Below are positions 49,611 to 57,273 of a DNA stretch of 64,000 nucleotides, piece by piece. The stretch is taken from NCBI RefSeq assembly GCF_004784465.1, contig NZ_SRRU01000009.1:62001-126000 (forward strand), read 5' to 3'. The position numbers were made by a program, and so were the translations under genes. Numbering within the stretch: the stretch's first letter is position 1; each line of letters starts with the position of its first letter. This DNA is from Streptomyces griseoluteus. Lineage in GTDB: Bacteria > Actinomycetota > Actinomycetes > Streptomycetales > Streptomycetaceae. The notes below the pieces were generated by a model. That model did no database searches and was not told where the DNA came from. It saw only the letters and a list, made by a program, of their open reading frames with translations.

Positions 49611-52600
49611 ATGTTCCGTAAGGTGCTGGTAGCCAACCGCGGAGAGATCGCCATCCGCGCGTTCCGGGCGGGCTACGAACTCGGCGCGCGCACGGTGGCC
49701 GTCTTCCCCCATGAGGACCGCAACTCGCTGCACCGGCTCAAGGCCGACGAGGCGTACGAGATCGGCGCGCCCGGTCACCCCGTACGCGCCTATCTCTCCG
49801 TGGACGAGATCGTGAGCGCCGCCCGCCGCGCCGGTGCCGACGCCGTGTACCCCGGCTACGGCTTCCTCTCGGAGAACCCCGACCTGGCCCGCGCCTGCGA
49901 GGAGGCCGGGATCACCTTCGTCGGCCCCAGCGCCGACACCCTCGAACTCACCGGCAACAAGGCCAGCGCGGTCGCCGCCGCGCGTGCGGCCGGGGTGCCC
50001 GTGCTCGGCTCCTCCGCGCCCTCCAACGACGTGGACGAACTGGTGCGCGCCGCCGACGACATCGGGTTCCCCGTCTTCGTGAAGGCGGTCGCGGGCGGCG
50101 GCGGCCGGGGCATGCGCCGGGTCGAGGAGCCCACCCAGCTCCGCGAGTCCATCGAGGCCGCCTCCCGCGAGGCCGCGTCCGCCTTCGGCGACCCGACCGT
50201 CTTCCTGGAGAAGGCCGTCGTGGACCCCCGCCACATCGAGGTGCAGATCCTCGCCGACGGCGAGGGCAACGTGATCCACCTCTACGAGCGCGACTGCTCG
50301 CTCCAGCGCCGCCACCAGAAGGTCATCGAGCTGGCGCCCGCGCCCAACCTCGATCCCGGACTGCGGGACCGGATCTGCGCCGACGCCGTGCGCTTCGCCC
50401 GCGAGATCGGCTACCGCAACGCGGGCACCGTGGAGTTCCTCCTCGACCGGGACGGCAACCACGTCTTCATCGAGATGAACCCCCGCATCCAGGTCGAGCA
50501 CACGGTCACCGAGGAGGTCACCGACGTCGACCTCGTCCAGGCCCAGATGCGCATCGCCGCCGGGGAGACCCTGGCCGACCTCGGGCTCTCCCAGGACCGG
50601 ATCACCCTGCGCGGCGCCGCCCTCCAGTGCCGGATCACCACCGAGGACCCCGCCAACGGGTTCCGCCCGGACACCGGCCTGATCAGCGCGTACCGCTCGC
50701 CCGGCGGCTCCGGCATCCGGCTCGACGGCGGAACCACCCACGCCGGCACCGAGATCAGCGCCCACTTCGACTCCATGCTGGTCAAACTCACCTGCCGGGG
50801 ACGGGACTTCCAGGCCGCCGTGGGCCGCGCCCGGCGCGCGGTGGCCGAGTTCCGCATCCGGGGCGTGGCCACCAATATCCCCTTCCTGCAAGCCGTGCTG
50901 GACGACCCCGACTTCCGCGCCGGACGCGTCACCACCTCGTTCATCGAGGAGCGCCCCCACCTGCTGACGTCCCGTCACTCGGCCGACCGGGGCACCAAGC
51001 TGCTCACCTACCTGGCCGACGTCACCGTCAACAAGCCGCACGGCGAGCGGCCCGAACTCCTGGACCCCGTGGCCAAGTTGCCCGCGCTCCCGGCGGGCGA
51101 GCCCCCGGCGGGCTCCCGGCAGCGGCTGGTCCACCTCGGCCCCGAGGGCTTCGCCCGCGAACTGCGCGAGTCCCCGGCGCTCGGCGTCACCGACACCACC
51201 TTCCGCGACGCCCACCAGTCGCTGCTGGCCACCCGCGTGCGCACCAAGGACCTGCTCGCGGTCGCCCCCGTCGTCGCCCGCACCCTGCCCGAACTGCTCT
51301 CCCTGGAGTGCTGGGGCGGCGCCACCTACGACGTCGCCCTGCGCTTCCTCGCCGAGGACCCGTGGGAGCGGCTGGCCGCGCTGCGCGAGGCGGTGCCCAA
51401 CATCTGCCTCCAGATGCTGCTGCGCGGCCGCAACACCGTCGGCTACACCCCGTACCCCACCGAGGTCACCGACGCCTTCGTGCGGGAGGCCGCCGCCACC
51501 GGCGTCGACATCTTCCGCATCTTCGACGCGCTGAACGACGTCGACCAGATGCGGCCCGCCATCGACGCCGTGCGCGAGACCGGCACCGCCGTCGCCGAGG
51601 TCGCGCTCTGCTACACCGCCGACCTCAGTGACCCCGCCGAGCGGCTCTACACGCTCGACTACTACCTGAGGCTGGCCGAGCGGATCGTCGAGGCCGGCGC
51701 CCATGTCCTCGCCATCAAGGACATGGCCGGCCTGCTGCGGGCCCCCGCCGCCGCGAAGCTGGTCACCGCGCTGCGCGGCGAGTTCGGGCTGCCGGTGCAT
51801 CTGCACACCCACGACACCGCGGGCGGCCAGCTCGCCACCTACCTCGCCGCGATCCAGGCGGGCGTCGACGCGGTGGACGGCGCGGTCGCCTCCATGGCCG
51901 GGACGACCTCGCAGCCCTCGCTCTCCGCCCTGGTCGCCGCCACCGACCACTCCGAGCGCCCCACCGGCCTCAGCCTCCACGCGGTCGAGGAGCTGGAGCC
52001 GTACTGGGAGGGCGTGCGCAAGGTCTACGCCCCCTTCGAGGCGGGCCTCGCCTCCCCGACCGGCCGGGTCTACCACCACGAGATCCCCGGCGGCCAGCTC
52101 TCCAACCTGCGCACCCAGGCCGTCGCGCTCGGCCTCGGCGACCGCTTCGAGGAGATCGAGGCGATGTACGCGGCCGCCGACCGCATCCTGGGCCGCCTGG
52201 TCAAGGTCACCCCGTCCTCCAAGGTGGTCGGCGACCTCGCCCTGCACCTGGTCGGCGCGGGCGTCTCGCCGGACGACTTCGAGGCCGACCCGGACCGCTT
52301 CGACATCCCGGACTCGGTGATCGGCTTCCTCCGCGGCGAGCTGGGCACCCCGCCCGGCGGCTGGCCGGAGCCGTTCCGGACCAAGGCGCTGCGCGGCCGC
52401 GCAGCGGCCAAGCCGGTGCGGGAGCTGTCCGCGGAGGACCGCGAGGGGCTGGAGAAGGACCCGAAGCCCACGCTGAACCGCCTGCTGTTCCCCGGCCCGA
52501 CCGGCGAGTTCGACACCCACCGGCAGGCCTACGGCGACACCAGCGTCCTGGACAGCAAGTCGTTCTTCTACGGCCTGCGCCCGGCCAAGGAGTACGCCGT

Positions 52601-52985
52601 CGACCTGGAGCCCGGTGTGCGGCTGCTGATCGAGCTGCAGGCGATCGGTGAGGCGGACGAGCGCGGTATGCGCACGGTGATGTCCACCCTCAACGGCCAG
52701 CTCCGGCCGATCCAGGTCCGCGACCGCTCGGCAGCGACCGACGTGCCGGTGACGGAGAAGGCCGACCGCTCGAACCCCGGCCATGTGGCGGCGCCGTTCG
52801 CCGGGGTGGTGACGCTCGCGGTGGAGGAGGGCGCCGAGGTGGCGGCCGGGGAGACCGTGGCCACCATCGAGGCGATGAAGATGGAGGCGACGATCACCGC
52901 GCCGAAGGCGGGCCGGGTGTCCCGGCTGGCGATCAACCGCATCCAGCAGGTGGAGGGCGGAGACCTGCTGGTCGAGCTGGCCTGA
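49611..52985 (+). CDS. pyc: Pyruvate carboxylase
   Basis: The 1124-residue, biotin-dependent enzyme makes oxaloacetate from pyruvate, bicarbonate and ATP. It has the biotin carboxylase domain (1-455, with GGGGRGMR and FIEMNPRIQVEHTVTEEV), the carboxyltransferase domain (about 530-800, starting at TDTTFRDAHQSLLATRVRT with metal-binding Asp and the later His-x-His in PVHLHTHDT) and the C-terminal biotinyl domain with EAMKMEA. The length is normal. GAAGGGA lies before the ATG. A convergent terminator follows. Confidence 0.95.
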   Translation: MFRKVLVANRGEIAIRAFRAGYELGARTVAVFPHEDRNSLHRLKADEAYEIGAPGHPVRAYLSVDEIVSAARRAGADAVYPGYGFLSENPDLARACEEAGITFVGPSADTLELTGNKASAVAAARAAGVPVLGSSAPSNDVDELVRAADDIGFPVFVKAVAGGGGRGMRRVEEPTQLRESIEAASREAASAFGDPTVFLEKAVVDPRHIEVQILADGEGNVIHLYERDCSLQRRHQKVIELAPAPNLDPGLRDRICADAVRFAREIGYRNAGTVEFLLDRDGNHVFIEMNPRIQVEHTVTEEVTDVDLVQAQMRIAAGETLADLGLSQDRITLRGAALQCRITTEDPANGFRPDTGLISAYRSPGGSGIRLDGGTTHAGTEISAHFDSMLVKLTCRGRDFQAAVGRARRAVAEFRIRGVATNIPFLQAVLDDPDFRAGRVTTSFIEERPHLLTSRHSADRGTKLLTYLADVTVNKPHGERPELLDPVAKLPALPAGEPPAGSRQRLVHLGPEGFARELRESPALGVTDTTFRDAHQSLLATRVRTKDLLAVAPVVARTLPELLSLECWGGATYDVALRFLAEDPWERLAALREAVPNICLQMLLRGRNTVGYTPYPTEVTDAFVREAAATGVDIFRIFDALNDVDQMRPAIDAVRETGTAVAEVALCYTADLSDPAERLYTLDYYLRLAERIVEAGAHVLAIKDMAGLLRAPAAAKLVTALRGEFGLPVHLHTHDTAGGQLATYLAAIQAGVDAVDGAVASMAGTTSQPSLSALVAATDHSERPTGLSLHAVEELEPYWEGVRKVYAPFEAGLASPTGRVYHHEIPGGQLSNLRTQAVALGLGDRFEEIEAMYAAADRILGRLVKVTPSSKVVGDLALHLVGAGVSPDDFEADPDRFDIPDSVIGFLRGELGTPPGGWPEPFRTKALRGRAAAKPVRELSAEDREGLEKDPKPTLNRLLFPGPTGEFDTHRQAYGDTSVLDSKSFFYGLRPAKEYAVDLEPGVRLLIELQAIGEADERGMRTVMSTLNGQLRPIQVRDRSAATDVPVTEKADRSNPGHVAAPFAGVVTLAVEEGAEVAAGETVATIEAMKMEATITAPKAGRVSRLAINRIQQVEGGDLLVELA

Positions 52986-52993
52986 GCCGCGCG

Positions 52994-53030
52994 CGTCCGC
53001 TCCGGTCCCTCATCGGGGCCGGAGCGGACG
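52994..53030. terminator. Terminator between pyc and the convergent secreted-protein gene
   Basis: CGTCCGCTCCGG and CCGGAGCGGACG are perfect 12-base arms with a short stem extension and small loop. Confidence 0.8.
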
Positions 53031-53044
53031 GCGTACGGGCGGGA

Positions 53045-53494
53045 TCAGCTCCAGAGCGGATAGACCATGGTCTGCGTGAAGCCCTTCGGGCGCGCGTCGT
53101 CGTACGTCACGCTCATCCGGGTGTAGCGCTTGACGGCCGAGTTCTTCTTCCACTGGGCCGGACGGTCGAGGCGCACGGTCACGTGGTACGAGCGGAAAAC
53201 GCCCTTGGCGCAGTACGGGACGCAGTTGTTGACCACGTTCACACCCTCGGCCAAGGCCGACTCCGAGTCCCACTTCACCCAGGCGAGTCCGATGAGCCTG
53301 CTGTTGCCGTCACCGCAGGCCAGGATGAAGTCGGCCGGCCGCACGTTCTTCTTGAACTCGCAGTCGACGAGGACGGGCGCGGTCCGGTGCGGCACGGAGG
53401 CCGTCGGCGGGCTGGCCGACGCCGTGGTCATCGCCGCGGTGAGCAGGGCTCCCGCAGCCAGGGTGACCGTCGTTCCCACCAGTGATCCGCGCAT
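53045..53494 (-). CDS. Small secreted protein with four cysteines, function unknown
   Basis: The 149-residue protein has a Sec signal peptide (MRGSLVGTTVTLAAGALLTA..., cleavage near ASA-S at 28). A domain with paired cysteines (VDCEF, LACGDG, NNCVPYC) follows that should be disulfide-bonded outside. The C-terminal half has RSYHVTVRLDRP and a Tyr-rich strand. No enzyme motif is visible. GGGAG lies six bases before the chosen ATG; an ATG four codons earlier is less likely. Confidence 0.72.
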   Translation of the reverse strand: MRGSLVGTTVTLAAGALLTAAMTTASASPPTASVPHRTAPVLVDCEFKKNVRPADFILACGDGNSRLIGLAWVKWDSESALAEGVNVVNNCVPYCAKGVFRSYHVTVRLDRPAQWKKNSAVKRYTRMSVTYDDARPKGFTQTMVYPLWS

Positions 53495-53585
53495 GGTCGC
53501 TCCCACCTGTCGTGCTGTGTCCGACCGTGTGCCGACGCTACGACCGTTCGCCCGGATGCACCACTCGCGCAGGTGGGAGCGCGGA

Positions 53586-54356
53586 TCAGCCGTGCTGCAC
53601 GGTCAGCCCGTAGAACGCGACGCGGGCGCCGTTGGTGGTCGAGTCCGAGGAGGACTGGTTGTAGGACCCGGCCTTGAAGTACTGCTTGTACGGGTTGAAG
53701 GACGAGGGGATCGGGTAGCGCGTGGTGCTGCCGTTGACGGTCAGCTCGATGGTGTTCCCGCCGGTCACGGCGATGCTGTAGGTCCAGGTCTTGCCGAGGG
53801 ACACATGGCCCACCGTGTGCGGGGTCTGGCCGCCGGAGGGGGAGTTCTCGGTGCCCAGGACGATGTCGCCGTCCGCGTGGTAGTAGAGCTCCAGCAGCGG
53901 CTTGGTGGAGGAGCCGCCGGAGCCGAGGTGGATCTGTCCGACGCAGACGTTCTTGGTCACCGACACCACCCGGAGGGTCGCGTTCATCCGGTGCGTACCG
54001 CCGAGCGCCCAGTCGGCCGCGCCGCCGTCGCGGTTCATCTCGCGCAGTTCGGAGCGGGCGTAGTTCGAGTTCGGCGTGGTGACGCCCTTCTCGGGCGCCC
54101 AGAAGGTCATCGCGCCGTCGCGGGTGTCGGTGTAGAAGTACGCGTCCTGGTAGCCGTTCGCGCCGCGCAGCCGGGACGAGGAGATCGTGGTGGGGGAGCC
54201 GGGGGAGCCGACCGGCTCCTGGAGCTGCCAGACCGAGAGGTCGAAGTTGCCACCGGGCGCCACGTGCGGGTCGGCCGCGTGCGCGGTGCCGCCGAAGGCG
54301 CCGAGGGTGAGGGCGAGGCTCGCGGCCGCAGCCGTGAGAAGCCGGGAACGGATCAT
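53586..54356 (-). CDS. Secreted polysaccharide lyase family 7 (alginate lyase)
   Basis: The 256-residue protein has a signal peptide (1-27) and the full set of PL7 motifs: RSELRE at 101-106, QIH at 141-143 and YFKAGSYNQ at 226-234, which carry the catalytic Arg, Gln, His and Tyr. PL7 enzymes cleave alginate by beta-elimination. QIH (rather than QVH) is usually linked with poly-guluronate or mixed substrate preference. The 86-base upstream region contains a GGACCGGACC-type element shared with the chitinase promoter. Confidence 0.92.
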   Translation of the reverse strand: MIRSRLLTAAAASLALTLGAFGGTAHAADPHVAPGGNFDLSVWQLQEPVGSPGSPTTISSSRLRGANGYQDAYFYTDTRDGAMTFWAPEKGVTTPNSNYARSELREMNRDGGAADWALGGTHRMNATLRVVSVTKNVCVGQIHLGSGGSSTKPLLELYYHADGDIVLGTENSPSGGQTPHTVGHVSLGKTWTYSIAVTGGNTIELTVNGSTTRYPIPSSFNPYKQYFKAGSYNQSSSDSTTNGARVAFYGLTVQHG

Positions 54357-54441
54357 GTGGGGGGTCCTCCCGCCGGGCGGATGCGTTCAGCATGCTGAAC
54401 ACCGAACGCATCCTTGGACATCGATGACCCGTGAAGCTAAA

Positions 54442-54453
54442 GGTCCGGTCCAA
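54442..54453 (-). promoter_or_regulatory. TTGGACCGGACC element upstream of the alginate lyase gene
   Basis: On the minus strand TTGGACCGGACC is identical to part of the second element upstream of the chitinase gene. It lies 86-97 bases before the lyase start. The GGACCGGACC core resembles the DasR/chitinase repeat. Confidence 0.5.
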
Positions 54454-54474
54454 GCCCGTCAAGGGGTCGCGCCG

Positions 54475-55695
54475 TCAGCAGGAGCCCTCGTCCTGCCACG
54501 GGCCCCAGTCGGAGCCGTTCGGGGTCTCGTTCTGGGTCCACCACTTGGCCTTCCAGTTGTGGTGGTTGTAGGACACCTCGTCCCCGCTGACGTACACCGC
54601 CGACGAACTCCACGCGGACTTGCAGGAGTTGCCGGGGTTCGGGGGCGTCGGGGTCGGGGTGGGCGTGGGCGTGGAGTCCGGCGGGGTGGCACCGGCGAAC
54701 TTCACCGAGAACTTGGCGAAGTCCCAGGCGTTCTGCGCCACGCTGGAGCACGTGCCCGAGGTGCGGCCGCCGTTGTCGGCCGGGGTGCACTGGCGGTCCC
54801 GGTTCAGGCTCCAGAAGGTGAAGCGGTCCATGTGGTGGCCGGTGGCGAAGTCCAGCACCGTCTGGAAGTCGGCCTGGGAGAAGTACTCCCCGGTGTCGCT
54901 GCGGCCGTTCATCCCGGAGAAGCCCTCGTGCGCGTACGCCGTGGCCTCGTCCCAGCCGAAGGTGGAGCGCAGGATGCCGTTGAAGTTGGCCAGCGCGCTG
55001 GTCTGGCTGGCCGCGCCGTTGAAACCGCCGTCGAAGGGCATGATGGAGAAGTTGTTCGGGGTGAAGCCCTGGGACTTCGCCTCCAGCAGCATCTGCTTGC
55101 CGAACCAGCCGGTTCCGTCCGCCGTGCCGGCCGTGGTGACCGAGACGTACAGGCCGGGGTTGTTCTGCTGGAGGATCCTGGCCGCGCCGATCTCGTTGCG
55201 GATGGCCGCGGTGTTCTCGTACTCCGGCTCCTCCAGGTCGAAGTCGATGGCGTGCAGGCCGTACTTGGTGATGACCTGCTGGTAGGCCGCCGCGGTGGCG
55301 GCCGGGTCGGCGCAGGTCTGGCCCAGCTTGGTGCCGCCGTACCCGCCGATCGAGATGGAGACGTCACCGCCCTTGGACCGGATGGTGTTGATGACGGACT
55401 GCACGGCGGTGTCCGAGGAGACCGGCGAGGTGCCGCCCCAAGTGGGCGAGCAGCCCCCGCCGTCGGGCGCCAGCACGAACGCGAGCTGGAACGCCTTGAG
55501 GCCGGTCGCGTCCATGATGGCGGCCGCGTTCGGCGGGTCGTTGTCCGTCGGCATCAGATACGGGGCCGCCGCGTACCAGCGGTTGTCCAGTGCGCTCGTG
55601 GCACCGGACGCGCTGCCCGCGACCAGTGCCGTCGTGCCGGCCGCGGCCAGCGTGACGGCGGCCGCCGCGCCCAGACATGCCCGAAGTCGTCTCAC
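54475..55695 (-). CDS. Secreted GH18 chitinase with C-terminal CBM5/12
   Basis: The 406-residue protein has a signal peptide (about 1-32), a GH18 domain with SISIGG (113-118) and the catalytic DFDLE at 151-155, where Glu155 is the acid. A TPTPTPTP linker leads to a C-terminal chitin-binding CBM5/12 module with AWSSSAVYVSGDEVSYN and WKAKWWTQNE. The DxxDxDxE run is shortened and ends LE rather than WE, as in some GH18 chitinases/ChiC-like enzymes. Upstream are two GGTCTAG/GGACCGG repeats, so chitin-linked control is likely. Confidence 0.9.
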   Translation of the reverse strand: MRRLRACLGAAAAVTLAAAGTTALVAGSASGATSALDNRWYAAAPYLMPTDNDPPNAAAIMDATGLKAFQLAFVLAPDGGGCSPTWGGTSPVSSDTAVQSVINTIRSKGGDVSISIGGYGGTKLGQTCADPAATAAAYQQVITKYGLHAIDFDLEEPEYENTAAIRNEIGAARILQQNNPGLYVSVTTAGTADGTGWFGKQMLLEAKSQGFTPNNFSIMPFDGGFNGAASQTSALANFNGILRSTFGWDEATAYAHEGFSGMNGRSDTGEYFSQADFQTVLDFATGHHMDRFTFWSLNRDRQCTPADNGGRTSGTCSSVAQNAWDFAKFSVKFAGATPPDSTPTPTPTPTPPNPGNSCKSAWSSSAVYVSGDEVSYNHHNWKAKWWTQNETPNGSDWGPWQDEGSC

Positions 55696-55753
55696 TACGA
55701 GCCTCCAGAGGGTGGGGGATGGGGGAGTGTCAGACTCGTGGACGGTGCGCAGC

Positions 55754-55767
55754 TTGGTCTAGTCCAA
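55754..55767. promoter_or_regulatory. DasR-type element (dre) copy 1 upstream of the chitinase gene
   Basis: TTGGTCTAGTCCAA is a perfect-looking dre-like palindrome (TGGTCTAGACCA-type consensus, from memory) 59-72 bases before the chitinase start codon. DasR is the GlcNAc-responsive repressor of Streptomyces chitinases. Confidence 0.7.
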
Positions 55768-55776
55768 TACGCGTCT

Positions 55777-55790
55777 TTGGACCGGACCAA
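55777..55790. promoter_or_regulatory. DasR-type element copy 2 upstream of the chitinase gene
   Basis: TTGGACCGGACCAA is a perfect palindrome, with nine bases between it and the first element. Repeats of this kind are typical of streptomycete chitinase promoters. Its TTGGACCGGACC part recurs before the alginate lyase gene. Confidence 0.65.
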
Positions 55791-55981
55791 ACCGTCTCTT
55801 TACCCGGCGGTAAGTGAACGCCCCTTCTGGGCAAGGCACTTGCCGACCCCGTCGATCTGTGCGGAACCGTGGCGGACCGTCCGCCCTCTGAGGCACCCTT
55901 GACGCTGTGCGTACTGTTTCGCCACGTTTGAGCGGCGGTGCGCGAGGGGGAACGATCACATGAAGGGCGGGGCGAACCACG

Positions 55982-57073
55982 GTGGAGATCACCATTCACA
56001 GACCCGGCGAACTGACCTCCGCGCTGCGCGGGGCCTGGCACCGGGCGATGGACGAGTCACCCGAGTACGCCAACCCCTTCCTCGCGCCGGAGTTCGCCAT
56101 CGGAGTCGGCCGCCATCGCGGCGGCGTACGCATCGCGGTGCTGCGCGAGGGCGGTGAGCCGGTCGGCTTCCTCCCGTACGAGCGGGGGCCGCTCGGCACC
56201 GGCCGGGCCATCGGGCTCGGACTCTCCGACTGCCAGGCGCTCGTACACCGGCCCGGTGTCACCTGGGACGCGGCCGAACTGCTGCGGGCCTGCGGGCTCA
56301 GCATCTTCGAGTTCGACCATCTGGTGCAGGAGCAGCGGCCGTTCGCCCCGTACCTCACCGGCACCTTCGCCTCGCCGGTCATCGACGTGAAGCCCGGCGA
56401 CGGCACCTACCCGGAATGGCTGCGCGCCACCTACCCCGGTCTCGCCAAGACGACCCTGAAGAAGGAGCGCCGGCTCGGCCGGGACATCGGCGAGGTGCGG
56501 TTCGTCTTCGACGAGCGTGACCCGCAGGTGCTGCGCACCCTCATGCGCTGGAAGTCGGCCCAGTACCGCCGCACCGGCCGCATGGACCGGTTCTCCCGCC
56601 CCTGGATCGTCGACCTGGTGAACCACCTCTTCCACGTCCGCGAGGAGCACTTCACCGGCGTGCTCTCCGTGCTGTACGCGGGCGACCGCCCGGTCGCCGC
56701 CCACTTCGGGCCCCGCTCCAGCACCGTCCTGGCCGCCTGGTTCACCGCCTACGACCCCGAACTGCACTACTACTCACCGGGGTTGATGATGCACTTGCGC
56801 ACGGCCGAGGGTGCCGCCCGCAGCGGGGTGACCCTGGTCGACCTCGGGCGGGGCGACAAGGAGTACAAGGACTGGCTCAAGACCCGGGAACTCCGGGTCG
56901 GTGAGGGCTTCGCGTCCCGCCCGCACCCCGTCTCCGTGGCCCAGCGGGTGTGGCGCCGGCCGGTGCGCGGACTGCGCAACACCGTGCTCGCCCATCCCCA
57001 ACTGCTGGCCCCCGCCGATCGGTTGCTGAAGACGGTCGGGCAACTACGCACCCAGGGGCGGCCGGGCCGCTGA
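55982..57073 (+). CDS. CelD/FemAB-like GNAT-fold acyltransferase
   Basis: The 363-residue protein has an N-terminal half with VLREGGEPVGFLPYERGPLG and a C-terminal GNAT half with VLYAGDRPVAAHFGPRSSTV and LVDLGRGDKEYKDWLK, which match the acetyltransferase-6 (CelD/BcsL) family. These transfer an acyl or aminoacyl group to a polysaccharide or cell-wall component in the cytoplasm. The GTG start is only fairly supported. It is divergent from the chitinase gene and followed by a very strong terminator. Confidence 0.76.
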   Translation: MEITIHRPGELTSALRGAWHRAMDESPEYANPFLAPEFAIGVGRHRGGVRIAVLREGGEPVGFLPYERGPLGTGRAIGLGLSDCQALVHRPGVTWDAAELLRACGLSIFEFDHLVQEQRPFAPYLTGTFASPVIDVKPGDGTYPEWLRATYPGLAKTTLKKERRLGRDIGEVRFVFDERDPQVLRTLMRWKSAQYRRTGRMDRFSRPWIVDLVNHLFHVREEHFTGVLSVLYAGDRPVAAHFGPRSSTVLAAWFTAYDPELHYYSPGLMMHLRTAEGAARSGVTLVDLGRGDKEYKDWLKTRELRVGEGFASRPHPVSVAQRVWRRPVRGLRNTVLAHPQLLAPADRLLKTVGQLRTQGRPGR

Positions 57074-57078
57074 CCGTA

Positions 57079-57129
57079 CAGGGCGGGGCTGTCGGGACCA
57101 AAGCACATGGTCCGGACAGTCCCGCCCTG
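57079..57129 (+). terminator. Long terminator hairpin, 22-base arms
   Basis: CAGGGCGGGGCTGTCGGGAC... pairs with its complement across 22 bases with two mismatches and a seven-base loop. It lies six bases after the acyltransferase gene's stop. Confidence 0.82.
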
Positions 57130-57273
57130 TTGTGAACGGCCGCTGGGTGTGAACGCCCTTGTGCGTGAAGGATTTGGCTTCCGAAGGCTTGCGCCCCATT
57201 GGTTCATCCCTTAAATCAAAACATGAACTAAGTAGGGGCCGGTCTCCCGGTCCCGCAGTCGCAGGGAGCCGCA

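Noticed and set aside
49245..52784. Very long open frame antisense to pyruvate carboxylase
   Set aside because: It is a by-product of high GC at third positions; its translation is Gly/Val/Arg-rich with no domain, and pyc is unmistakable.
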